In this document: positions 16,006 to 28,058 of the stretch, piece after piece
Layout: the number at the start of each line of letters is the position of its first letter
Position numbering within the stretch: position 1 is the first letter of the stretch
DNA from: Halalkalibacter nanhaiisediminis
GTDB lineage: Bacteria; Bacillota; Bacilli; Bacillales; Bacillaceae_D
Assembly: GCF_007830185.1 (NCBI RefSeq)
Contig: NZ_VLKZ01000006.1
Location: forward strand, 250,259 to 304,734
Length of the DNA stretch: 54,476 nucleotides
Reading direction: 5' to 3'
Notes under the pieces: generated by a model
Told to the model about the DNA's origin: nothing
Seen by the model: the letters and a program-made list of their open reading frames with translations, nothing else
Database searches by the model: none
Made by a program: the position numbers and the translations under genes

Positions 16006-17066
16006 CATACATCCTCCTTCTTCACACGATTTATAACCCAGCGAATAATATAACTAGAAGCAACAAAGAAAATAATAAGCGCAATAACAATGTCAACAAG
16101 CTCTGTTGGCACTCCCGCTTGTGATTGCATGTTCAGTGCCCCTACTTGTAATCCGCCAAATAAGAAAGAGGCAAGTGCAACTCCAACAGCACTATTAGCT
16201 CCAAGTAAAGCAACCGCAATACCATCAAATCCCACACCAGAGAAGCCTGAAAGAATACTCATATAACCGTATGTTCCTAGCCCCTCCATTGCACCTGCAA
16301 CACCAGCAAATCCTCCTGAGATAACCATCGAAAGGACAATGTTTCTTCCAACATTCATCCCAGCATACTGAGAAGCATGTTGATTAAAGCCAACGGCTCT
16401 TAGCTCATATCCTTTTGACGTTCTCCAAAGGATAAACCACATGATGACACAACCAAGAAGTGCGACAATAAAGCCATAATGGAGCCGTGAGTAATCTGTC
16501 AAAGACTGCAATAATGGCGAGGCTAACGATGCCGTTTCGTTAATGGAGTCCGTACGTTCCCCAGGCACAAATAAGTAGGCACGAATAATAGCATTTGCTG
16601 TATACAATGCAATATAGTTCATCATAATCGTCACGATCACTTCATGAACGTGAAAACGCGCTTTTAATAAACCAGGAATGAAGCCCCAAAGCGCACCTGC
16701 TAGAGCACCTGCTAGTATTGCTACTGGCAAATGAATCACTTTCGGTAATTCAAGAGCAATCCCTACATAAACAGAAGCTAACCAACCAATAATTAATTGA
16801 CCTTCAACACCAATGTTTAATAGCCCTGTCCGAAAAGCAAAGGCTACTGCTAACCCTGCTAAAATCAAAGGAGTCATCGATCGAATTGTTTCACCCATAT
16901 AATACGTATCACCGAATATTCCTTTGATTAATGCTGAATATCCTAAGATAGGGTTATAACCACTAATAAGCATAATAATGGCGCCAATAATACCACCAAG
17001 ACTGATCGCTATTAATGGAACAACTAATGATAGTAATCTTCCTTTAGGAAGCAACTTCTCTATCAC
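16005..17066 (-). CDS. nupP: Nucleoside ABC transporter permease (NupP-like)
   Basis: First membrane subunit of the nucleoside importer. The protein has 353 residues with about 9-10 hydrophobic helices, and family motifs FRTGLLNIGVEGQLIIGWLA and VGFNQHASQYAGMNVGRNI. It overlaps the ATPase stop codon by 4 bases (ATGA). Together with the next permease it forms the heterodimeric membrane channel. The C-terminus ends in lysine-rich RVKKEDV. Confidence 0.88.
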   Translation of the reverse strand: MIEKLLPKGRLLSLVVPLIAISLGGIIGAIIMLISGYNPILGYSALIKGIFGDTYYMGETIRSMTPLILAGLAVAFAFRTGLLNIGVEGQLIIGWLASVYVGIALELPKVIHLPVAILAGALAGALWGFIPGLLKARFHVHEVIVTIMMNYIALYTANAIIRAYLFVPGERTDSINETASLASPLLQSLTDYSRLHYGFIVALLGCVIMWFILWRTSKGYELRAVGFNQHASQYAGMNVGRNIVLSMVISGGFAGVAGAMEGLGTYGYMSILSGFSGVGFDGIAVALLGANSAVGVALASFLFGGLQVGALNMQSQAGVPTELVDIVIALIIFFVASSYIIRWVINRVKKEDV

Positions 17067-18592
17067 TGCGCTTCACCTTCCTTTTGTTTCTTACCGCCCG
17101 CCATCATAAGTCCTAGCTCCTGCTCATTCGTACTTTTTGCATCGACAATAGCGACTATTTCTCCTTCATACATCACGGCAATACGATCACTTACATTTAG
17201 CACTTCATCGAGCTCAAGCGACATAAGCAAGACCGCTTTTCCTTTATCACGCTCTTGAATTAATCGTTTATGAATCGATTCAATTGCACCTACATCTAAT
17301 CCTCGAGTTGGCTGAGCTGCAATCAAGAAGTCTGGAGAACGATCGACTTCACGAGCAATAATCGCTTTTTGCTGATTACCACCTGAAAGAGCACGAGCTT
17401 CCGTATATTCACTAGGTGTACGCACATCAAAATCTTCAATTAAATGTCGTGCTTTTTTGTAAATTTCGGGATAATTCAGGATTCCATTTTTCGAAAATGG
17501 TTGCTGATAGTACGTTTGCAACACAATATTTTCACCAATGGCAAAATCAAGGACGAGACCATGCTTATGACGATCCTCTGGAATATGACCAACACCTGAC
17601 TCCGTTACTTTACGTGGCATTAAATTCGTGATGTCTTGTCCTTTTAATGTAACCGTTCCTGAATCAGCTTTACGGAGACCAGTAATGGCCTCGATAAATT
17701 CCGTTTGTCCATTTCCTTCTACCCCTGCAAGACCGATAATTTCGCCAGCCTTCATTTCAATGTTTAAATTGTTTACAGCATTTACTCCCCGTGACCCTTT
17801 AACAGTTAGGTCTTTAACAGAAAGCACAACTTCTTTAGGCTCTGCTGGTGTTTTTTCAACTTTAAAATTCACTTCTCGACCAACCATCATCGCTGCAAGA
17901 CTATCTACATCTGTCTCGCTAATGTCAACTGTACCAATTCCTTTTCCTCGTCGAATAACGGTGCAACGATCACAAACAGACATAATCTCTTTTAATTTGT
18001 GTGTAATAAGAATAATAGATTTCCCTTCTGCCACAAGCGTTTTCATAATACTGATAAGCTCTTGAATCTCTTGTGGAGTTAAAACGGCTGTAGGTTCATC
18101 AAAAATGAGAATGTCTGCACCACGATATAATGTTTTTAAAATCTCAACACGCTGCTGCATTCCCACTGAAATATCTTCAATTTTTGCGTATGGATCTACT
18201 TTTAGGCCATAGCGATCTGAAATGGCTTCGACTTCTTTTGCCGCTTTTTTAATATTAACCATTCCAAATTTTTTCGGTTCACTTCCTAGAATGATATTCT
18301 CTGTCACAGTGAATTTTCCAACGAGCATAAAGTGCTGATGAACCATTCCAATTCCAAGTCGATTCGCGACATTAGGATCTGTAATCTTCACCTTATCACC
18401 ACGAACAACAATTTCACCTTTTTCTGGTTGGTACAATCCAAACAACACATTCATTAACGTCGATTTCCCTGCACCGTTTTCTCCAAGAAGTGCATGAATC
18501 TCTCCTTTTTTTACTTGGAGCGTAATATTATCATTTGCAACAATCCCTGGAAATTCTTTACGGATGTTATTCATCTCAATGACGTAACTCAT
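17063..18592 (-). CDS. nupO: Nucleoside ABC transporter ATP-binding protein (NupO-like, two ATPase domains)
   Basis: Energises the nucleoside importer. The protein has 509 residues with two ABC domains. The first has Walker A LLGENGAGKSTLMNVLFG, signature ISVGMQQRVEILKTL and Walker B ILIFDEPTAVLTP. The second has a degenerate Walker A (GVEGNGQTEFIEAITG), a canonical signature LSGGNQQKAIIAREV, and AAQPTRGLDVG in place of a normal Walker B. Such asymmetry is usual in the sugar/nucleoside type of transporter. Start 18592 follows AAGGAGTGAATAAGA. It is separated from the binding-protein gene by a strong hairpin (18725-18775). Confidence 0.92.
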   Translation of the reverse strand: MSYVIEMNNIRKEFPGIVANDNITLQVKKGEIHALLGENGAGKSTLMNVLFGLYQPEKGEIVVRGDKVKITDPNVANRLGIGMVHQHFMLVGKFTVTENIILGSEPKKFGMVNIKKAAKEVEAISDRYGLKVDPYAKIEDISVGMQQRVEILKTLYRGADILIFDEPTAVLTPQEIQELISIMKTLVAEGKSIILITHKLKEIMSVCDRCTVIRRGKGIGTVDISETDVDSLAAMMVGREVNFKVEKTPAEPKEVVLSVKDLTVKGSRGVNAVNNLNIEMKAGEIIGLAGVEGNGQTEFIEAITGLRKADSGTVTLKGQDITNLMPRKVTESGVGHIPEDRHKHGLVLDFAIGENIVLQTYYQQPFSKNGILNYPEIYKKARHLIEDFDVRTPSEYTEARALSGGNQQKAIIAREVDRSPDFLIAAQPTRGLDVGAIESIHKRLIQERDKGKAVLLMSLELDEVLNVSDRIAVMYEGEIVAIVDAKSTNEQELGLMMAGGKKQKEGEAQ

Positions 18593-18724
18593 TCTTATTC
18601 ACTCCTTACCTCTCTGCTTTAGCCTTTGACGATGTTCTATTATTGTTCTAAATTAATAACTTAAGAAAATGATGCCCCTCATTTATAACCTTTTACCTTT
18701 TAAACATTCAAATATTATAGTGAA

Positions 18725-18775
18725 AAAAGGGACAATGATGGATTGGGCAAATAGCAATCCATCATTGTCCCTTTT
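18725..18775 (-). terminator. 21-bp hairpin between binding-protein and ATPase genes
   Basis: A perfect 21-bp inverted repeat (arms 18725-18745 and 18755-18775, loop 9 bases) is followed on the minus strand by TTTTTTCA. It should terminate most transcripts after the lipoprotein gene. That leaves excess binding protein relative to the membrane complex, a common arrangement in ABC importers. Confidence 0.85.
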
Positions 18776-18821
18776 GCCTCCATGCTTGTAGTTAAACACC
18801 CTTTTAGTCTTCAATTAAAAA

Positions 18822-18950
18822 GAGGATGATTCACAAGGAATATTATGACTCCTAGTACGCAATACTCGGCGAAAGTTATGAAACACGCACAATATATTGT
18901 GAATACTAGCCAGAGTCAGACCTCTATGAATCACCCTGCATGAAACCCAC
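18822..18950. repeat. Unexplained structured intergenic element
   Basis: Between the lipoprotein gene and the hairpin lies about 125 bases with related ends (GATGATTCACAAGG at the left, GGTGATTCATAGAGG on the other strand at the right) and internal arms TTCACAAGGAATATT and AATATATTGTGAA that can pair. No coding frame is visible. It looks like a small palindromic repeat or MITE-like insertion. A second copy is not visible in this window. Confidence 0.4.
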
Positions 18951-18982
18951 CTTCAGTGAGCAGTTTTAAAGAAGTTTAGTTC

Positions 18983-20095
18983 TTAAAGAGATGAAAGATA
19001 CTCTTCATATTCATCATCAGTTTGTGGAACAGAAATCTCACCAGCTTGAATCTGTGCTTTATAATCCTCTACAGCAGCAAGAGCTTCCTCCGTCACATTA
19101 TCTGTTGTCGGTGCAATTCCAACTGCATCTTCCTCTAAACCATACTCAAGAATTTCTCCACCTGGGAAATCTCCATTCATTGTACGTTCAGAAACAAGGT
19201 ATACAGCAGTATCAACACGTTTAACCATTGAAGTTAATGTAACAGACTCTTCGCCGTACAAACCTTCTTCATGTTGGTCACGGTCAACACCAATTGCCCA
19301 TACAGCTTCTCCGTTACGAGCACGGTTAATTGCCTCTGTAAATAGTCCATTACCTGCCCCACCAGCAGCATGATAAATAATATCTGCTCCTTGGCCATAC
19401 ATATTGTTTGCGATTTGTTGGCCACGAGTTGCATCATTAAAGCTTTCAGCATATTGAGTAAGAATTTCTGCATCTGGATTAACAGCCTTCACGCCTGCTT
19501 TAAATCCATTTTCGAATTTTTTAATCAATTCACTTTCTACGCCACCAATAAAACCAACTTTGTTTCCTTCTGTTTGTAAACCAGCTATCACTCCAACAAG
19601 GAATGAACCTTCATGCTCTTTAAATGTTACGTTTGCAATATTTTCGTATGGATTACCTTCTGCATCTAACACAACTGTATCAACAATAGCAAGTTGTCCA
19701 TCTTCATTTTGCTCAGCAATTGTACGTACAGCATCCTCCATTAAGAAACCAATACCCCAGACAAGATCAGACTCTTCACGAACAAGAGTACGAAGGTTCG
19801 ATTCAAAATCATCCATTGTTGCTGACTGTAGGTAGCGGTAGTCCGTTCCTTCTTCAAGACCCTTTTCTTGGCCAAATGCAGAAAGACCTTCCCACGCAGA
19901 TTGGTTGAATGACTTGTCATCAATACCACCAACATCTGTTACCATTGAAACTTTAAAATCTTCACTTTCACCAGCAGGCTCCTCAGATGGAGTTGCTTCA
20001 TCTGTCGTTGTCTCAGGTTCTTCACTTGCACCACAAGCAGTAAGTGCGACAACGGCTGCTGCAGTCATTGTTAATGTACGTAACCACTTTTTCAT
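18983..20095 (-). CDS. nupN: BMP-family nucleoside-binding lipoprotein (NupN-like)
   Basis: Membrane-anchored substrate-binding protein for the downstream importer. It has 370 residues from the ATG at 20095, which follows AAAGGGGGAATTACAAAG. The longer frame upstream has no ribosome site. The lipoprotein signal MKKWLRTLTMTAAAVVALTAC ends in the lipobox TAC at residue 21. An acidic linker follows, then the BMP fold: VSMVTDVGGIDDKSFNQSAW, IGFLMEDAVRTIAEQN, NKVGFIGGVESELIKKFENG and IIYHAAGGAGNGLFTEA. It is first in the nup-like operon. The upstream region has a catabolite-repression (cre) site. Bacterial BMP lipoproteins bind purine nucleosides (known family function), fitting a window full of purine genes. 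Confidence 0.92.
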   Translation of the reverse strand: MKKWLRTLTMTAAAVVALTACGASEEPETTTDEATPSEEPAGESEDFKVSMVTDVGGIDDKSFNQSAWEGLSAFGQEKGLEEGTDYRYLQSATMDDFESNLRTLVREESDLVWGIGFLMEDAVRTIAEQNEDGQLAIVDTVVLDAEGNPYENIANVTFKEHEGSFLVGVIAGLQTEGNKVGFIGGVESELIKKFENGFKAGVKAVNPDAEILTQYAESFNDATRGQQIANNMYGQGADIIYHAAGGAGNGLFTEAINRARNGEAVWAIGVDRDQHEEGLYGEESVTLTSMVKRVDTAVYLVSERTMNGDFPGGEILEYGLEEDAVGIAPTTDNVTEEALAAVEDYKAQIQAGEISVPQTDDEYEEYLSSL

Positions 20096-20530
20096 CTTTG
20101 TAATTCCCCCTTTTTCATATTTGAAAACGCTTAACAAGCATACACCAATAATCGATAAATGCAGCAAAATTCGACACTTACATTGTCCTTGGCGTTCCAC
20201 TATAACAATGCTTCATTCCAAAGAGAATCATGTTTGTCCAATCATTGTCTACAACTATTATTTTGTGTATGAAAATGAAAAACGTGATCTACTTTCACCT
20301 ACGCTCGTTAGACATCAGACCTCTTTATAAATAGACATCCTCTGAACGACATAAATATATCATGTAATCCATCAATAATAAATACTTTTTTCATGAATTT
20401 TCACTATTATTATCTATTAATAAAATCTATTTTAAGAAGAAAACGCTTCATCTAGCATTTCCTTGTAATCCAGTAAAGAAAACGTTTTCAACATGTTTAT
20501 ATTATTTTGTTTTTTAAGAATTAATGATAA
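20096..20530. other. Upstream region of the nucleoside transporter operon
   Basis: No gene seen. It holds one strong cre site (20476-20491) and a weaker partial one near 20436 (AAGAAAACGCTTCATC). No unambiguous promoter was recognised. Confidence 0.5.
20476..20491 (-). promoter_or_regulatory. CcpA cre site candidate
   Basis: The minus strand reads TTGAAAACGTTTTCTT, fitting the published consensus WTGAAARCGYTTWCNN at every fixed position. It lies about 380 bases before the nupN start, so it may act from upstream of the promoter. Confidence 0.6.
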
Positions 20531-20592
20531 AAAAAAGAACCTGTTCCACGACTGCATGATCATTTGCAATCAAAAAAGATCAGGTCCTTCTT
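20531..20592 (-). terminator. Terminator after camS
   Basis: On the minus strand AAGGACCTG pairs with CAGGTTCTT around a longer loop, followed by TTTTTTTT. It should end the pcrB-pcrA-ligA-camS transcript. Confidence 0.8.
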
Positions 20593-20595
20593 CAT

Positions 20596-21768
20596 TTAAT
20601 TAAATACGTGAATAAAAGGTTCTTCATTTGGGTTTTGGATAATAATACTTTCGGTTTTTCCCGCTACAGATGTAATCGAGACACTCACTTTATATCCCCC
20701 TTGGAAACGCTGTTGAATCTGACTTGCCACATATTGCGACAAAGCTACGATTTCAGCCTTTCCTTGATAGCGAAGAGGAATTTCAATTGATAATTCTTGA
20801 ATTTGATTATCCACGTAGCGTCCTTTTCCAACTACGCCAATAAACGTATCAAAGAATTCTTGCACATCATCTTTAAATCGTTGAAATTGATCCGATTCAT
20901 TACGAGCCTCTTGTGTCGCTTCATTTGAAGGGAAGAGATAATAGCGCTCGTTAATCCGTTGCCATCTCTCTAAATCACTTCGTGGCGTTGCCTCTGATTT
21001 CGCAAAAAAATGACCGGGGATTACGGATTCACGTGGTTGCTCACGAAATAGCGCAACAACAATTGGCACATCTTGAAACGCCCCATTTTCTCGATTTTCA
21101 GAGCGTAATCGTTCAACAACCTCTTGGCCGATTCGCCGACCTTCTCTCTCAAGAGACTCATCGGAAATCGGTGTTTCATAGAAGTAATAGCGTCCTTGTT
21201 CATCTTCTACTCTAAAATTATAAACACTATTCATCGAGAGCCCAATGACGATTCCACCAATGTTTAATTGTCCATCTTCTCCTTCAACTAAATAATTATG
21301 CTCGAGAATATGAGACAAATAGCGTGGCTGACTCTCTTCACGTTCTTGCATAGTGCCCCCTTCTCCTAGAGCTGGGTTCAAGCCTTCTGGATTATTTTCA
21401 CTATTACGCATTAACCAATTATTCAATTCATCTCGGGTAATAAATTGTCCTTCTCTAAAAAAGTAGTTCTCTGGATCAAAATATTCCTGAGCAATCCGTT
21501 GTAAGCCCATCTCTAACTGGTCCAAATCAAGTCGGTTATATACAACTGCATTTCCAAAACCTCTTGATTGACCATGTAAATACGTACCATCGTACAAAAC
21601 ACTTTGATAATAATTGTCAGGAGTTGTAATTTGAGGAACAACGTCCACTACCTGTTCTTCTGTTTCAGTAGGTTCTTCAACAACCTGTTCTTCCTCTTGC
21701 TCAGAAACAGGAAAACAACCTGCTAACAGTAGCAAGACAAGCGATATTACTCCGATTCGTTTTATCAT
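20596..21768 (-). CDS. yerH: CamS family lipoprotein (YerH)
   Basis: Membrane-anchored lipoprotein of the CamS (sex pheromone staph-cAM373 precursor) family. In Enterococcus and Staphylococcus the signal peptide of CamS relatives is processed into a pheromone peptide. In Bacillus the role is unknown. The protein has 390 residues: signal MIKRIGVISLVLLLLAGC with lipobox LAGC at residue 18, an acidic linker rich in Glu and Val, then the CamS body from about residue 45 with YYQSVLYDGTYLHGQSRG. Start 21768 follows GGGGGGAGACTGAT. Same position after ligA as yerH in Bacillus subtilis. Confidence 0.9.
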   Translation of the reverse strand: MIKRIGVISLVLLLLAGCFPVSEQEEEQVVEEPTETEEQVVDVVPQITTPDNYYQSVLYDGTYLHGQSRGFGNAVVYNRLDLDQLEMGLQRIAQEYFDPENYFFREGQFITRDELNNWLMRNSENNPEGLNPALGEGGTMQEREESQPRYLSHILEHNYLVEGEDGQLNIGGIVIGLSMNSVYNFRVEDEQGRYYFYETPISDESLEREGRRIGQEVVERLRSENRENGAFQDVPIVVALFREQPRESVIPGHFFAKSEATPRSDLERWQRINERYYLFPSNEATQEARNESDQFQRFKDDVQEFFDTFIGVVGKGRYVDNQIQELSIEIPLRYQGKAEIVALSQYVASQIQQRFQGGYKVSVSITSVAGKTESIIIQNPNEEPFIHVFN

Positions 21769-21792
21769 ATCAGTCTCCCCCCTCTCGTATGT

Positions 21793-26054
<4,262 letters not shown>

Positions 26055-26106
26055 ATTCCCACCACCAAACAAATGTTCTTATTTTTATTTTACCTCGTTC
26101 ATGGTT

Positions 26107-26811
26107 CTATTTCAATGTCTCTTTTACCGCAGCAACAGTTTTCAAAGCTGCTTCAACGTCATCATAAATCAGATTTCCAACGATTACGGTATCCGCATAT
26201 TCGGCCATTTTTCGTGCCTGTTCAACCGATCGAATACCGCCACCATAAAATAGTTTCGTGCTCTCAAGCACAGACGAAACCTCTTTGACCACGTCAGAAT
26301 TACCATACACACCACTATACTCTAAATAAAAGACTGGAAAATGATAAAGTTTTTCTGCCATCCGTGCATAAGCAACGACATCATCCACCGATAAATCCGT
26401 CTTCGCTTCTGTTAGCTGGGCTACCTTCGCTTCAGGATTTAACACACAGTAGCCTTCAACGACTAGTTCATCCCAATTCATAATTGCACCGTATTCCTTA
26501 ATGGCCTTGTGATGATAACCTAGCACCCATTCAACTTTCGCACTATTCATCACAGACGGAATAAAAAAGTAGTCGAACCCAGGTGTAATCGCCTCAATAT
26601 TTGACACCTCTAGCGCGCATGACACTGTAAAACGTCTAATGCGAGCAAGCAGCTGCAGTGTATTATCAAGTGTTACCCCATCCGTTCCACCGATAATTAA
26701 CCCATCTGTTCCCGATTCACAAATCGCTTCAAGGTCCTCATCTGAAATCTCTTTATTCGGATCTAATTTATAAACATGTCGCCACTCTTGATACTCAAGC
26801 ATTGTTATCAT
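26107..26811 (-). CDS. pcrB: Heptaprenylglyceryl phosphate synthase PcrB
   Basis: Joins heptaprenyl diphosphate to glycerol-1-phosphate, making an archaeal-type ether lipid precursor in Bacillales. The protein has 234 residues with a TIM barrel fold. Motifs are [19 protein letters not shown] at the N-terminus, the phosphate-binding [29 protein letters not shown] and [20 protein letters not shown]. Start 26811 follows GGGAGTTGA, but an in-frame ATG nine bases on (26802) is also possible. It opens the pcrB-pcrA-ligA-camS operon. The extended -10 promoter at 26878-26906 sits upstream. Confidence 0.93.
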   Translation of the reverse strand: MITMLEYQEWRHVYKLDPNKEISDEDLEAICESGTDGLIIGGTDGVTLDNTLQLLARIRRFTVSCALEVSNIEAITPGFDYFFIPSVMNSAKVEWVLGYHHKAIKEYGAIMNWDELVVEGYCVLNPEAKVAQLTEAKTDLSVDDVVAYARMAEKLYHFPVFYLEYSGVYGNSDVVKEVSSVLESTKLFYGGGIRSVEQARKMAEYADTVIVGNLIYDDVEAALKTVAAVKETLK

Positions 26812-26877
26812 TCAACTCCCACTATTCACCCGATATACAGGATTCATCCGTTCAATCTGTTCACATATCTGAACGTC

Positions 26878-26906
26878 ATTATATCAAAGAAAAGAATCGT
26901 TGTCGC
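26878..26906 (-). promoter_or_regulatory. pcrB-pcrA-ligA-camS promoter
   Basis: The minus strand reads GCGACA, 17 bases, TATAAT, with TG one base before the -10 (extended -10). The weak -35 is compensated by that extension. It lies 66 bases upstream of pcrB. Confidence 0.6.
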
Positions 26907-26948
26907 CCAACGTTAGAAGTGTCATGATTTCATTATTTTTAAAAAATC

Positions 26949-26985
26949 GCAAAAAAATCGTAGCTACAAAGCCACGATTTTTCAT
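26949..26985 (-). terminator. Terminator after nrdEF
   Basis: On the minus strand AAAAATCGTGGC pairs with GCTACGATTTTT (one mismatch) around a 6-base loop and is followed by TTTGCG. Confidence 0.88.
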
Positions 26986-27001
26986 TCATTTCATACTTTC
27001 A

Positions 27002-28039
27002 TTATAACTCATCAAATCCATTATCAGTCGATACTTTTGCATATTGACGAGATTTTTGTTCAAAGAAATCACTTTTCGCTGCATTGACATCTTCATATGC
27101 TTTAATCCATTTCATCGTATTAAGACGGTGATCTGGATAAACAGGATCATAGCCAAGCTGTTTCATTCGTTTATTAGCCATGAATTTTAAATAGGACTCC
27201 ATCTCATCTGGATTGATCCCGTCTATTTTATTTCCAATAATATAACGGAACCATTCAATCTCAAGTTGTGTCGCTGTCTTAAAAGCTTCTTCAACGAACA
27301 TGCGCATGTCATTTGTGTCTAGCTCTGGATTTTCTTTTAACAGCTCTTTGTATAGATTCGTAAAATAATATACATGGAGCTGTTCATCGCGATTAATATA
27401 GTTAATCATCGTAGAAGTCGAAACCATTTTTTGATTGCGAGCTAAATTATAGAAGAATGCGAAGCCTGAGTAAAAGTTCAAGCCTTCTAAAATCACATCA
27501 TAGACGATTGATTTGGCAAGCGTTTCAGGTGTTGGGTCACTTACAAATGCCTCATACCCATCGACGATGAATTCATTACGCTTGCGCAGAACCTCATCAT
27601 TTTTCCAATATTCATAGATTTCGTCCTGCACAGCTTTTGGAACTAAGCTTGATAACACATAGGAATAGCTTTGATTATGTACAACCTCTTGGAATGACAA
27701 CACACTCATTAACGCAGCCATACTCGAATCCGTTAAATAGTCCGCTACTCTTAGCGTATAGTCTGTTTGAATACTATCTAGAAAAGCGAGTAAGCCGATA
27801 ATTTTCTTGAACGCTTCTTGTTCATCATTTGTTAACGTTGGAAATTGCTTGGCATCATGGGTCATATTAATTTCAAATGGCGTCCAAAAATTAGCAAGCA
27901 TGTTTTTATATAAAGGATAAGCCCAAGAAAAACGGACATCATCCCAGTTTAAAACATTGGAGCTCTCCCCATTAATGAGAGCTGTAGAAGCATTTGGTGC
28001 ATGAACATCATAAAGTTTTCTTTGCTGCAGCGTATTCAT
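27002..28039 (-). CDS. nrdF: Class I ribonucleotide reductase small subunit
   Basis: Radical-generating beta subunit of the aerobic ribonucleotide reductase. It has 345 residues from ATG 28039, which follows GAAGAGGAGAGAGATA. The longer frame overlaps nrdE and lacks a ribosome site. Dimetal ligands are visible: Asp in AFLDSIQTD, Glu and His in SFQEVVHNQSYSYVL, Glu in LEGLNFYSGFAFF and the INRDEQLHVYYF motif. The Tyr four residues after the first His is the presumed radical site. It lies 19 bases after nrdE. No nrdI is next to it. Without nrdI it is not certain whether the cofactor is diiron or dimanganese. Confidence 0.93.
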   Translation of the reverse strand: MNTLQQRKLYDVHAPNASTALINGESSNVLNWDDVRFSWAYPLYKNMLANFWTPFEINMTHDAKQFPTLTNDEQEAFKKIIGLLAFLDSIQTDYTLRVADYLTDSSMAALMSVLSFQEVVHNQSYSYVLSSLVPKAVQDEIYEYWKNDEVLRKRNEFIVDGYEAFVSDPTPETLAKSIVYDVILEGLNFYSGFAFFYNLARNQKMVSTSTMINYINRDEQLHVYYFTNLYKELLKENPELDTNDMRMFVEEAFKTATQLEIEWFRYIIGNKIDGINPDEMESYLKFMANKRMKQLGYDPVYPDHRLNTMKWIKAYEDVNAAKSDFFEQKSRQYAKVSTDNGFDEL

Positions 28040-28058
28040 TATCTCTCTCCTCTTCTCT

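Noticed and set aside
20121-20137. cre site TTGAAAACGCTTAACAA near nupN
   Set aside because: It resembles the consensus but has one extra base, so the half-sites are out of register.
20096-20200. N-terminal extension of the BMP lipoprotein
   Set aside because: It would place the lipoprotein signal 35 residues inside the protein. AGGGGG precedes the start at 20095.
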